From NCBI RefSeq assembly GCF_009730915.1, contig NC_052475.1, positions 24,551,016 through 24,615,015 of the forward strand: a stretch of 64,000 nucleotides of DNA, written 5' to 3'. This stretch comes from Dioscorea cayenensis subsp. rotundata. Lineage: Eukaryota > Streptophyta > Magnoliopsida > Dioscoreales > Dioscoreaceae. Below are positions 29,781 to 41,800 of the stretch, in pieces; the stretch's first letter is position 1; the number at the start of each line of letters is the position of its first letter. The position numbers and the translations under genes are program-made. Below the pieces are notes generated by a model. It had not been told where the DNA came from. It saw only the letters and a list, made by a program, of their open reading frames with translations, and searched no databases.

Positions 29781-31571
29781 ATGATGGCTGCCATTCCGAA
29801 ACCTCCGGATCCCCGTTCCTCTCCTTCGAAGCCTCCGAACCCTCACCCCTCTTCCGCCACCAAACCTGGCCTTTCCTGGGCTAAAGTTGTTGGCACTCCC
29901 TCTTCAGTCTCCTTTGAAAACCCTCCTCATCTCCAAAAATCTCACTTCGACCGTCTGAAAAACTCGATTAAAACCTGCATCTCTCTTGACCGTGAGCAAT
30001 GGAACTCCGCCCGAAACATGATGCATTCTGCCCTCTACGCCAAGTTTTTGGGCAAATCTCTTCCTCTTGCTCAGGCTAAGCTTGCCATGGCTGATGCCTG
30101 GAAGGGACTTGGCGAGTTCTCGGTTTCTGACCTTCCGAATGGATTCTACTTTATTAACTGCGAGTCTCTTGATATGCAGGCTAAGCTTCTCTGGGATGGC
30201 CCTTGGACCATTGATGGTCGTATCCTGCAAATCTCTGAATGGAAGGAGTCTTTCCAGCCAGCGTTTGAGAAGCTCTCGACGGCGGCAGTGTGGATTCAGC
30301 TCCACCATCTTCCTATTGAACTCTGGCTTGGGGACATTCTGGAGTGCATTGCTTCCCAGTTTGGGAGGGTCCTCAAGATCGATGAGCACACTCTAAACCT
30401 TTCACGTTCTAAATTTGCTCGTATCTGTGTGGAAATTGATCTTGATCTCCCTCTCCAGAAAGGGACCTGGGTTAAATATGGTGACAATTCGGTTTTTATC
30501 ATTGCACTCTATGAAAAACTCCCGGTTTTTTTGTTTTCGATTGTGGGACGGGTGGGTCATGGCGAATCCAATTGTACCTTCATTAGTAGCCGGAAGGCGG
30601 GATCTGGTTCTCAGCCACCCGCGGTCTCCCCGGAGATTGCGATGGAGGTAGATGATCAGCACCGGCCCCCTGGCGTAGCTCCTGAAGGTATAGATGACTG
30701 TATGATGTTGAATGATAATCAGACCTTTGACATTCCTCCCGGGGTTGATGATGGTTCCCCTAGTTTTGGTGCTTGGCTGAAACCCCGTAGCCGTTCTGGC
30801 CGTGGTCGTGGCCGCGGTGGCGGTGGCGGTGGCGGTGGCTTCCCCACTGCTAGCTCTGTTCGTCGTGACGGGATCGATGTCCAGATTAGTGACACGTGTA
30901 TGGATCAATCGTCTATCTTTGCATCACGTGGCGGGTCCTCGCGACGTGGTGCTTCATCGGGCCTTCTTCCGAATAGCGCTGCTTTCCCGCATCTCGAGAA
31001 GGCCAAGGCCGTTGAACCAATCCCGAATGTTGACACAGGGTTTGCGCCTCGTCCCGAGGAATGCCCTTCTGACATTTCTTTGAGTCCCAATGCACTTGCT
31101 GTCAGCTCTTTTGTTGCAGAGCCGGGTCCCATCGTTATGATCGATAATTCCAAAGCTCCAAACCCTACCCCTTCCTCTGGAGTGACTGTTGGCTTGAGAA
31201 TATCTGCTAACCCTTCTTTTCCAACCCACACTCACTCCTCTTCTCATCAAAACTTTGTTGAACAACCCCTTTTGCTATCATCCTCTGCTCAGATTAGTAT
31301 CACTGATCCCACTCACTCTTCTCTGGTGGAAAGAGTTAAATCGGCTCTCCTCCCGGACCCTCCACCTGATCTTCGGATGGATTGCCCGGAGGACTCTGGA
31401 GATGCTGGCTCTTCTTTCGGCTCGGAGGACTCTGGGGCCTTTCCGGAGCCGGATGATGATATGATTCTTTCCCATTTTCAAAAAGACATCAAGTTGGAGG
31501 CCCTTGCTCGGCGCGCTCCAACTAAAAACATGAGCCGTCTCAAGAAAGGGAAATCCTCTCCTTTCTCTTAA
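29781..31571 (+). CDS. LINE ORF1, DUF4283 nucleic-acid-binding protein
   Basis: An uninterrupted 596-residue frame. Residues 1-40 are Pro/Ser-rich. Residues about 70-230 fit the plant LINE DUF4283 domain (LPNGFYFINCESLDMQAKLL, LLWDGPWTIDGRILQI, AVWIQLHHLPIELW). The zinc-knuckle position reads FLFSIVGRVGHGESNC: the His and last Cys are present but the first two Cys are missing, apparently through two compensating indels. A Gly run (GRGRGRGGGGGGGG) and a long low-complexity tail follow. ORF1 proteins coat the LINE RNA and carry it with the reverse transcriptase; here RNA binding by the knuckle is probably lost. Confidence 0.85.
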   Translation: MMAAIPKPPDPRSSPSKPPNPHPSSATKPGLSWAKVVGTPSSVSFENPPHLQKSHFDRLKNSIKTCISLDREQWNSARNMMHSALYAKFLGKSLPLAQAKLAMADAWKGLGEFSVSDLPNGFYFINCESLDMQAKLLWDGPWTIDGRILQISEWKESFQPAFEKLSTAAVWIQLHHLPIELWLGDILECIASQFGRVLKIDEHTLNLSRSKFARICVEIDLDLPLQKGTWVKYGDNSVFIIALYEKLPVFLFSIVGRVGHGESNCTFISSRKAGSGSQPPAVSPEIAMEVDDQHRPPGVAPEGIDDCMMLNDNQTFDIPPGVDDGSPSFGAWLKPRSRSGRGRGRGGGGGGGGFPTASSVRRDGIDVQISDTCMDQSSIFASRGGSSRRGASSGLLPNSAAFPHLEKAKAVEPIPNVDTGFAPRPEECPSDISLSPNALAVSSFVAEPGPIVMIDNSKAPNPTPSSGVTVGLRISANPSFPTHTHSSSHQNFVEQPLLLSSSAQISITDPTHSSLVERVKSALLPDPPPDLRMDCPEDSGDAGSSFGSEDSGAFPEPDDDMILSHFQKDIKLEALARRAPTKNMSRLKKGKSSPFS

Positions 31572-31613
31572 ACCCTCTTCCTCTTTGTTCGAGTTTTATT
31601 AACTGGTTTGTTC

Positions 31614-34600
31614 ATGAATTTGAAAATTATTTGCTGGAACTGTCGTGGGGTTTCCAACCCTCATACTCTAGATCGTATTCGTGATTTTATTCGTCGTTTG
31701 AAACCTTTAATTATTTGTCTTGTTGAAACCAAAGCTGACACTGACCGCTCTCTTCAGCCTCGTAATAGATTTGCTAGATCTTGGGATTGAGGTCGCTATT
31801 CCCCTGCTCAGGGGCTCTCTGGGGGCATCATTGTTCTCTGGTCCCGTAGCATCGGTTTGGTGACTCCTATTGCTGCAACCCGCATGTCCCTTAATTTAGT
31901 GGTCTCTTCTACGAGGGGCTCCTGGATCCTCTCCGTGATTTATAACTCGCAGGTCATTTCCTACCATCGGCTCTTATGGCGAACTCTTGCTGGAGTCAAT
32001 AACATTCATCTTCCCTGGCTTCTTGCCGGGGACTTTAATGCCGTCCTTTCCATCCATGACTTCAAAGGGGGTGCTTTTAACTCTTATGACTACAAATCTC
32101 GTCTTTTCTCTAGCTTTGTTAACAGTGCTAATCTTCTTGATCTTGGCTTTGTGGGTTCGCGTTTCACCTGGTGTAATAACCAAGTGGGGTTGTCTTGCCG
32201 GTGGGCGCGTCTTGATCGTTTTTTAGCTAATCATGATTGGATTGCTTCCTTCTCTTCTCTGGAGAATATTCACCTACCCCGCTCCTGCTTTGACCATTGC
32301 CCTCTCCTTCTCAAGGCATCCTCCCACACCCATTCTAAGAGCTCCATTTTCCGGTTTGATAATGTCTGGTTTGAATATTCTTCTTGCCATAATATTATTT
32401 CTAATGCTTTTCAGGTGACCTCTTCTTCCTCTCATATGCACTTCCTGCACCACTGCCTTCACCGGGCTAAAAATGACCTCATTAAATGGCGTATTTCTGG
32501 TACTCGATCCATCGATGCTGAGCTTTCACATCTTGAAATGGAGATTAAGAATGTTGAAGATAGCGATCTGCTTTGTCCTGACCCGTGGCATCGCACTGGC
32601 TCCGTTGTCCGCGTAATCGTCATAATGCCCTCCTTCATCAAAACTCCATTTATTGGGCTCAAAGGGCTAGAATGTTATGGCTCAATCTGGGCGATCTCAA
32701 CACCTCTTTTTCAGAGGACTGTCAAAGCTCGCCAGGTTAGAGCCAAAATTCACTCCCTCCGCGACAACTCGGGTAACATTCTTACTTCTCGCGAGGACAT
32801 TGAGCGTCTTTTTATTTCTTTCTATCAGTCTCTGTGGGTCTTCCCCTCCTCCCTCCCCCTGGACCACCTTGTTTCCTTTCTCCCGGACGATTTACCCAGG
32901 CTGGCTGCCGATGACAAGGAAGAGTTAATCAAAACTGTCACCAAGGGGGAGGTTTTCCGAACCCTTAGGTCCATGCCTCGTGGTAAATCCCCTGGACCGG
33001 ATGGCTACAATGTTGAGTTCTTTCTCTTCTATTGGAACATCTTGGGAGATCATATCTTTAATGCTATCTCTAGTTTCTTTGCTTGCACCATTCTTCCTAA
33101 CTCTTGGGGGTAAAACTTTTCGTCGTCCTTATTCCTAAAGTTGATCACCCGCTCAAGGTCTCGATTTTCGCCCTATTTCTCTCTGTAATGTCTCATTATA
33201 AGCTGATTTCTAAAAATTTTAGTCGAGCGTCTCAAAAAAAGTTCTCCCTAAATTAATCGGGCCCGAGCGATCCCGGCTTTTCTTGCGGGCCGTTCTACAT
33301 TTGATAATATTATTGCTGTTCAAGAGATGGTTCACTCTTTGGAAACTGACCGCTTAAGCCCCCCTAGGATGCTTATTAAGGTGGATATTGAGAAGGCTTT
33401 TGACACTGTTGAATGGAACACGATCCTAGCAACCCTCCATAGAATGAACTTTCCTGAGATTTGGATTTCCTGGATTAAGTCTTGCCTCTCCTCTGCTTCC
33501 TTTTCCTTTCTTATCAATGGCAAACCCAGCTCTTGGATTAGAAGTTGTAGGGGGGTTAGACAGGGGGACCCCATCTCCCCCCTCCTCTTCCTTCTAGTCA
33601 CTCAAAACCTTTCGGCCATTTTTAATCATGCTCTTAACAATAATTTCCTCTCTGGTTTTGATTCTAGCCTTCCTAAGAACATTAACCATCTCATGTTTGC
33701 AGATGACTTGATCCTTATTACCAAGGCTTCCAGGCAATCTGCTAGGAACATCTTATTTTGTCTTAACCTGTATGCAGCTATCTCGGGTCAAAAGCCCAAT
33801 CTCCTTAAATCAGCTATTTATCTCCCTAATTGGTTTAATAAGAGAGTCTCTAAATCCATTGCTCGCATTTTGGGCATCTCTCTTGGGCACTTCCCCTTTA
33901 ATTACCTGGGGGCTCCTATTTCTCCTACCCGTCTTCCTGTCCGTCACTTCCAATCTTTGATTAACAATACCTCCACAATTATCAACAATTGGAATCACTC
34001 CAACATCTCCCAAGCTGGCCGCATAGTTTTTCTTAACGCCAATATTTTCTCTCTTCCTGTCTATCTCCTGTCTATTTTCTATCTCCCTGACTCGATCCTA
34101 GATTCCATCTCTAAATTGGCTCGTTCTTTTCTTTGGGGTAGGAATGGTAGGGATTGTGGTTTTCATTCCATTGGTTGGTCCACTGTGACTCTACCTAAAT
34201 CTGAGGGGGGCCTCGGCCTGAGAAATCTTAGAAATGCCAGACTCGCTCTTTTGGCCAAACATGTGTTTTCTATCGCTAATAATGCTGACAAAGTTTGGGT
34301 TTCTATTTTTCTTCACAAATATCAAAATTGGGGCATTTGGAACAACAACTCTTATTCTATTTCCTCTTCTTTTTACAAAGCTGTCTCTAAATCTGCTACC
34401 ACTCTGGGGTCCAACTTCAAACTCTCTATTTGCAATCCTAACCTTACTCATACTTGGGATGATCCGTGGCTGTTGGATCTCCCTCTCAACCGCAAGCCCA
34501 CTTTTATTAATATGCATCTCGTGGATAATTTTCATATTCAAACATGTTTTTCGGATGGTTCTTTCAATATGCAGCTTTGTTCTAATTTACTTGGTTTGGA

Positions 34601-35744
34601 CTTGAATGATACCTGTTTTAATGAGATCACAATTGACCTTACTTGTTTGAATGAATGGGTGTGGGGTCCCCTTCCCTCTAAGGTTTCTACTGTATCGGCT
34701 ATCTATGAATATCTTAACTCTGGGGGGGATGGGCATTGTCTGTGGTCAGGTTGGATGAACATCTGGAAGCTCAAGGTGGTGCCTAGGGTTAAGCTTTTCA
34801 TTTGGAAAGTTGCTCATGGCAAACTTCCCACTAGTGCTTATCTTTATAACCTGAACATTGGCCCTCCCAACCCTCGCTCATTTTTTTGTGGGTTGCATCT
34901 CGAATCTATTACACACTTGCTCGGGTTTTTGTCGTTGCAGCACTCTTTGTTGGAATATTTTGTTTAGTCGGTTGGGGCTGGATTCCCTTTCTCTCAACTC
35001 TTTGGCCAATGGTTCTTGGCTTACCTTCAAATTAAATTGCGATTCAATTCGACTTCGCCGAGCTATTATTGCCACGAATGCTTGGTTAATTTGGACCTCT
35101 AGATGCAATTTGGTTTTTTTCAACGGATCGCTCCCTAACTTCGAAAGACTCTTCCTGACAAAGCCTGGTCCATGGTCCTTAATTTCTTTTTGGCTAATAA
35201 TCTTCTTTGCAGGCATTCCTTGTTGAACTTTCGTCCTGCAACCCTAACCATTTTTGTCTCCTCTGATGCTGCTTGGAATCATTCGACGGGTAAGGTCGGG
35301 CTTCGGTTTCATTATCTACACTAATTTTCACTCCATCCTTCTTGCAGGTGCTGCCGGCGGTTCTTGCTCCTGCCCTCTTGAAGCTGAGCTGCGGGCAATC
35401 CTTCTTGCGGTGCAGCATTGCTCCCTTAATTGTTGGCGACTGAGGCGTATTTCTTCTCCGATCGCTTGAATGCCATTCATTTACTCCATAGCTTCAACAA
35501 CACGACGACCTGGCGTCTCTCCTCTTTGGTTCGGGACATCAACATCTTGACCCAACCTTGGACCGGCTTCATCCTCGAACATTTCTGTCGGGATTTAAAC
35601 TCAATTGCAGATCATCTCGCGCACTTTGGGAGTGCCAACCCTTCTCTTTCCCTCTTTGCTCAAGGGCGTGACCGACCCACTGGCTCGAAGACGTCCTCGT
35701 CAGATATCACCTTTCGTTTTGAGCTCGGTTTGTTCTTTTTTTAG
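31614..35744 (+). pseudogene. LINE ORF2 remnant (endonuclease, reverse transcriptase, zf-RVT, RNase H)
   Basis: The frame begins MNLKIICWNCRGVSNP, an AP-endonuclease start, and meets TGA at 31788-31790. The endonuclease continues (LLAGDFNAVLS, FTWCNNQ, LDRFLAN) to about 32600, where the frame shifts, and shifts back near 32690. The reverse transcriptase starts around RGKSPGPDGYNVEFF, is broken near 33110-33320, then runs intact from 33327 with KVDIEKAFDTVEW, GVRQGDPISPLLF and the active-site block MFADDLILI. zf-RVT lies at KLKVVPRVKLFIWK near 34770. Further frameshifts at about 34915 and 35225 precede an RNase H-like end (SSDAAWNHSTGK, HFCRDLNSIADHLAHFG). The protein cannot be made in one piece. 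Confidence 0.88.
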
Positions 35745-35766
35745 TTCTTTGTAACTCATTTTGCAA

Positions 35767-36766
35767 NNNNNNNNNNNNNNNNNNNNNNNNNNNNNNNNNN
35801 NNNNNNNNNNNNNNNNNNNNNNNNNNNNNNNNNNNNNNNNNNNNNNNNNNNNNNNNNNNNNNNNNNNNNNNNNNNNNNNNNNNNNNNNNNNNNNNNNNNN
35901 NNNNNNNNNNNNNNNNNNNNNNNNNNNNNNNNNNNNNNNNNNNNNNNNNNNNNNNNNNNNNNNNNNNNNNNNNNNNNNNNNNNNNNNNNNNNNNNNNNNN
36001 NNNNNNNNNNNNNNNNNNNNNNNNNNNNNNNNNNNNNNNNNNNNNNNNNNNNNNNNNNNNNNNNNNNNNNNNNNNNNNNNNNNNNNNNNNNNNNNNNNNN
36101 NNNNNNNNNNNNNNNNNNNNNNNNNNNNNNNNNNNNNNNNNNNNNNNNNNNNNNNNNNNNNNNNNNNNNNNNNNNNNNNNNNNNNNNNNNNNNNNNNNNN
36201 NNNNNNNNNNNNNNNNNNNNNNNNNNNNNNNNNNNNNNNNNNNNNNNNNNNNNNNNNNNNNNNNNNNNNNNNNNNNNNNNNNNNNNNNNNNNNNNNNNNN
36301 NNNNNNNNNNNNNNNNNNNNNNNNNNNNNNNNNNNNNNNNNNNNNNNNNNNNNNNNNNNNNNNNNNNNNNNNNNNNNNNNNNNNNNNNNNNNNNNNNNNN
36401 NNNNNNNNNNNNNNNNNNNNNNNNNNNNNNNNNNNNNNNNNNNNNNNNNNNNNNNNNNNNNNNNNNNNNNNNNNNNNNNNNNNNNNNNNNNNNNNNNNNN
36501 NNNNNNNNNNNNNNNNNNNNNNNNNNNNNNNNNNNNNNNNNNNNNNNNNNNNNNNNNNNNNNNNNNNNNNNNNNNNNNNNNNNNNNNNNNNNNNNNNNNN
36601 NNNNNNNNNNNNNNNNNNNNNNNNNNNNNNNNNNNNNNNNNNNNNNNNNNNNNNNNNNNNNNNNNNNNNNNNNNNNNNNNNNNNNNNNNNNNNNNNNNNN
36701 NNNNNNNNNNNNNNNNNNNNNNNNNNNNNNNNNNNNNNNNNNNNNNNNNNNNNNNNNNNNNNNNNN
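35767..36766. other. Assembly gap of exactly 1,000 N
   Basis: A run of exactly 1,000 unknown bases directly after the LINE 3' end. The round number suggests a placeholder whose true size is unknown. Frames drawn through it are meaningless. Confidence 0.95.
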
Positions 36767-38651
36767 AATTTGTAAATTTTTTCAGCAGAAGAATCTAAAG
36801 TTAACATTTACGTATTTTGCATAAACTGAAAATGCCATCATGTTGAGATTCGATACTCAGAATAGTAAGGAAAGAGACCAGGTGTTTTACTGGATGGTGA
36901 TAATTAAGGGCATGAATCTGTATTTTTTGCTGTGGATTTTATCATGTAATTTTCTTTTATTGTGTTATTTCTAGCTGATTTTGGTTAAAAAAATAAATGA
37001 ATTGGCTGGTTGAAGTTTTTTTTTAATTAATAAACTACTATATATTATTGAAGAAAAAAAAAACTGAACAATAGATTGATAACAATAGATAAATGTAGTA
37101 AAAAAATAAAATAGAAAAACACCATGAAACAAACACCAAAGCTACAAAAATCCACCAATGATGCAGCCTTAAATAACAAGAAAAACTACAACTTTTACAA
37201 CAGTCACATAAAAAAAAAAAGAAGCAAAAGTAGATAATTAAGGATATCAATTGCGACATCAAAAGCAAATCGTCAATTAATAAATCAGCCAAGAAACCGA
37301 GAAAAAGAAGAAGCAGCTAACAATAAACATCAATAGTGCATTCTTCCAACACCATGTACATTGCCCATCTCATAATGATTAGCTGAATCTGTGGAGGTCC
37401 ATAGAAACTCCAGACTATATTTTATTAGAGCAATAAATTTTTTTTCAAATTTCACATTTTTGGATTTTGGAGATGTATCTATCTATGAAATAAACATATG
37501 ACTAATAAATTTTTTTTCAAATTTCACATTTTTGGATTTTGGAGATGTATCTATCTATGAAATAAACATATGAATAATTTTATAAATGATCGATGCATGC
37601 CATGAATATTTATTAATGAAAAAGCGAGCCTTTAGCTCCAACTAAATGTTCCACATTATCGCCTTAACAATGAGATCCCGGCATCCTTACAAGAATGACA
37701 GAGTAGGGGCTTCCGTGAGTTTTGAGTAAAATTTTTATTTGATTTGCATAAAAAATAAAAAATAAATAAGAAATAAGAAAAAATAAAAATAAGAAAATTG
37801 GTGAAAACACGCTTTTCACAATCAATGTGACCACATAGTCACATACAGACGGCAGCAAATAAAAATTTTGAAATTATTCAAATCAAACATAAAATTAACC
37901 CAATATATTTCTCAAATTCATGCAACTCTTATGAGAGAGATATATATATAGATATAGTGAAATATAATAAAATATTGGTTGAGACAAAAAGGTTTAATAT
38001 ATATTTCTTTCAATTCAATGGTAAAGAATTCATGATTTATATATATTTATGATACATACACGCTTTAATATTTCGCTGTATCGATCATACTAACTATTAA
38101 TATTGGGGATTCTTTCAGGAGCAAAATACTGCTTTCGTCGATGAAATTGCTCTGAATTCCAACTTACAGCGCACGTAACTCAATTTTCGCAGATAAGACA
38201 TTTCATGTCTCATCGAAAGAGGACAAGATGTATTAAATTACACAAGGAAGATACGTGGTTGTGAGTAACTTAACTCACATTACTCCACGATATACGCATT
38301 GCTCACATTTCAGATCCAATCCATGGGCATAAATTTATTATAAAAAGATTAATTTTTATTGTGGACTCTCAAAATGTATTCAATCCAAATTGCACATGAT
38401 TTAAAAAAAAAAACATTTTCATATCTAAAAATAAAATAAAATAAAAATAATTTCATCATGAGGGAAAATTCCGCCGGATGGTTATTATTTTAAACGTAAG
38501 AAAAGAAAAAGATTGAAGGAATGTCATGGAAGTTTCCCACAGACTCGCTACAAGTGTAGATAAATAATAAACTTAAGTCTGGCCTAAGTAAAATAAGACC
38601 TCCTCCCATGGCGTTCTTCCAACCTAAAAACAAAGATGCAAAAAGAGGGGA
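36767..38651. other. Intergenic; possible LINE 3' tail near 37.03-37.3 kb
   Basis: AT-rich DNA with no gene. From about 37030 to 37300 the minus strand reads like a LINE 3' end (gctttggtgtttgtttcatgg), similar in wording to the relic at 40.2 kb, but I see no target duplication. A 72-bp tandem duplication lies at 37432-37575. The last 200 bases before 38652 are the likely promoter of the first microRNA gene. Confidence 0.4.
37432..37575. repeat. Perfect 72-bp tandem duplication
   Basis: The 72 bases from 37432 (aataaattttttttcaaatt) repeat without a mismatch from 37504, ending aaataaacatatga. Two identical copies imply a very recent duplication or an assembly artefact. Confidence 0.9.
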
Positions 38652-38818
38652 GGGGAAGAGAAATGGTTGCTAGAGACTGTAGGAATGGGTACATAGAAAA
38701 GAGTAAAGGATCTTATGGAGTAAGAGAAAAATTAAGTTCATTTCTCTTTCTTCTTTGATTCCCTTCTTTCCTATGCCACCCATTCCGATGATCTCTGAGT
38801 GACTTATCCTTCTTCCCC
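38652..38818 (+). ncRNA. MIR482/2118: miR482/miR2118-family precursor, copy 1
   Basis: The segment folds into a long hairpin: ggggaaga (38652-38659) pairs with tcttcccc (38811-38818), and the star arm ggaatgggtacatag (from 38682) pairs with ctatgccacccattcc on the other arm. The predicted 22-nt mature RNA is 38767-38788, starts with U and has the family core ATGCCACCCATTCC. Its reverse complement reads GGAATGGGTGGCATAGGAAA, i.e. Gly-Met-Gly-Gly-Ile-Gly-Lys, the NLR P-loop. Members of this family are 22-nt triggers of secondary phased siRNAs, on NLR mRNAs and, in monocots, on anther non-coding RNAs. Expression cannot be shown from sequence. Confidence 0.85.
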
Positions 38819-41800
38819 AATCCCCTTCATAAAAATAAGGGAAAAAACAAAACTCTTCTTCTCTTGTCTTTAATTTAAAAGCATGCTAATTATTATTATT
38901 TATTATATCTCCTTTATCTTTTGACTTGATCTTTCTTTGCATGTATTAGTATAACCTTTCATTCAGGTGGTGTTTTTGTTCTTCTTTATTTATGCAGGTC
39001 TGGAATCTTCTCTCCGTAAGAAGGGGAAGAGGACTTGGGAATAATATTGGCTGTCTAATTATTATCAGTTTCAAGAATGGCATTATGCACTGTTGCGCAA
39101 CATATATAGCTCACCCTGATGCCCTCTTTTTCAAGCTGAAAATATTGTGTGTGTATGTGTCATGTATGTATACATATCATGTATAAAATCTCCAACTAGT
39201 TATAATATTGAACTAATCTTCTTTAAAAGATCACTGTACAATATGAGGTTTGAATTTTATTTTTATTCCCACCTAAAATTTGAGGATTATTTGATCTTAT
39301 ATTCTTATGTGATTTGTTTTACTTATAAAAAAAATAAAAAGCTTTTTTATTTTGGGAAAAAATGATTAGCAAAGTAATACTGTTTGATGGTTTTTGTTGA
39401 TGAGTGGTGGCAGATGTTTAGGCAATATCTTTGAAGTGGGAAGTTTCACAAGTGTCTTCGAAGAGACAACGGACCACATGGAGAAAGACCTTGAATTTTA
39501 ATAAATAAATAAATTAAATTAAATAAATCACATAAGATATCCGTCCACCCCTCATATAGTGTGAAGTGACTATTAAGCTATTACCACAGCGACACGATAA
39601 GATTTTTTTTAAAAAAAAATAATCACCTAACGAATTATTTCTTTGTGAAGAATATTGACTCAAATATTTTTAATATTTTTTAATAAAATATAAAAAAAAT
39701 CATATGAGAGAAGTATACAAAATTTAAATGAATCTTTGACCACACTTGTGCTTTTCTCTTGCATAAATTGAGTTTTGAATTCGTTTTTTAATAAAATAAA
39801 AATTTTATATACAGAAAATCTAGTATCAATAAATTAAGATATTGGCCCATCTTTATTGTTGTGAGATGGGTTGTTTTTATTGTGAATTTATTATTATTAT
39901 TATTATTTTTGTGTACTAAGCTCCTATTGGTTGGTCTCCTTTGCTTCCAATAAATTTTCAAAGTGAAATGTAATTTGTTGATTAGTTTTTTATTATACAC
40001 AATGATGTTATATAATTAAATAAAAAAAATATAGTTAGTATACATGTTCATGGATCAGCCATTTCATCTCGATACGAGAATTACTAAATTGGAATAATTC
40101 TATGTGTCCACTTATCTATTTACAAGTTAAATAAAATCATATTTATTGATTTTGTGTTATTTAATATAAAATAAATTGGTTTTTTTCTGAATGAAGTGGA
40201 TAAACCACTTAATTCATTACTAGTAATAACAAAACCATCAAACAAACACCAAACAAACAACAAATGTACTATAAAACAATAAAACGCAAACAGATAAAAA
40301 GACGCTACACCGTGTACAGATACCCACAACAATAAGAACAAGCTGATCTGGATGAACTCCCACATTTTAAACCGAAGGCACAAGATACCAAGATAAGAAT
40401 AGAGGTCGACCTCCAGTTAGATCTAAGAAGGGTCACTCATGCCGTGATAAACCGAAATGGGCCATAGTAGTTTTGACGTCGATCTCGCAGATTTCAAGCA
40501 GTCAAGCGAGCGCTGACGATTGGAAATCGACAAGTGTTTTTCCTATTATATATATATATTGAAAAAATTGGACAATATATAGGATCAAACTCTTGATCCA
40601 TGAATAAAGATAAAAATGGCATATCAATTATGTTATATAAAAGTGGTTTTAGTATATTTTTATTTAAAAATCATTAAATAAAAATATAAATAACAAATTT
40701 CAAGTTCAAAACTCGTTGAAAACAATAATATTAACAGATTACTGATTGTGGGTACAGTTTTAAAGAGTCAAGTAGAAATATAATGATATTCTAAAGATTT
40801 TATCATGTAGAATGGGCTAATATGCTGATCAGTAAAAATCTGCTATATATATTAAAAATAATATATTAAAGCGAAGTTTTGACTTTTTTTGTCCATGCAC
40901 TACCACATGTCTTACTCTGGATTAGGAAAGTGTTGGCTTTTGTTAAATATATCAAACAACTAAAAGTTTGAATTATCAAAATTTTGTGGTAAGATATCTA
41001 ATTTTTTATTTATTAGGTTTGTTTATATATATATATATATATATAAATATAGTGTAAAAGGAAAGGACTTGGGAGTTGAGATTAATAATATTGTTTTAAA
41101 TTTATTTATTTTATCATGTTTATTTTCAACACAATAGGGGAAGGGTCCTTCTTTGCTTTCCGAAAGGTTAAAAAAGAATTCCATTGCAAGAATCGAAAGG
41201 CAAAAGTACTAAAGAAGCGCACTAGGAAAAAGAAAAAGAAAAAGAGGTGAGATATTATTATTATTATATTATTAACGGTGGAGATGAAGATGAGCATCAT
41301 TTTCTTTGTTTAACATAAATAAATGATCAGTTACGTTTCATGTTTGCAACCACATATTAAATGATTTGTTCTCTGGTGGCGCATGGTTTGTCCATTTTTT
41401 ATAATAATTTGAAAGAAGCTTATCCCCGTACTTATAAATTAATAAATTCAGATTATAAATTTAAATCAATATATTTTTATTATAAGTTTAATTTGAGACA
41501 ATTTTAAATCCTTAATTTGTATATCACAAATTTTTATTTGAATGCTTTTATATTTAAAATGGAAGAATTTTAAAATTAAAAGTTGAAGAATAAATCAGTG
41601 AAAAATCTGCAAAAACATAGTTTGTGAAAGGAATAAACTAAATAAAAATAAAATCATAATATTTAGAATTTGAAATACATTTTTTTGGTGATTAAAAATA
41701 ATTTTTTCTAATTTTGTATTATGAGGTTTATTATTATTTATTTTTAAAAATTCGAGATACAAATAAAGTCGCTAATTTCCAAGACCTGAATCTCTTATGT

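Larger units (their letters stand above)
29781..35766 (+). mobile_element. Near full-length, inactive L1-type LINE
   Basis: Both LINE ORFs lie in order: ORF1 at 29781-31571, a 42-base gap, then ORF2 at 31614 to about 35744 with endonuclease, reverse transcriptase, zf-RVT and RNase H-like parts. The 3' untranslated end runs straight into the assembly gap at 35767, so tail and target duplication are not visible. Higher GC than its surroundings, no LTRs and no integrase support a non-LTR element. It is broken by stops and frameshifts (see ORF2). Confidence 0.9.

Noticed and set aside
35707..36807. Long open frames on both strands across the gap
   Set aside because: They consist of N translated as X; only a few real residues at each end.
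38600..38860. Reading the miR482/2118 regions as NLR gene fragments
   Set aside because: Only the P-loop codons match, in antisense, and both sit in long foldbacks with paired star arms; no other NLR motif is near.
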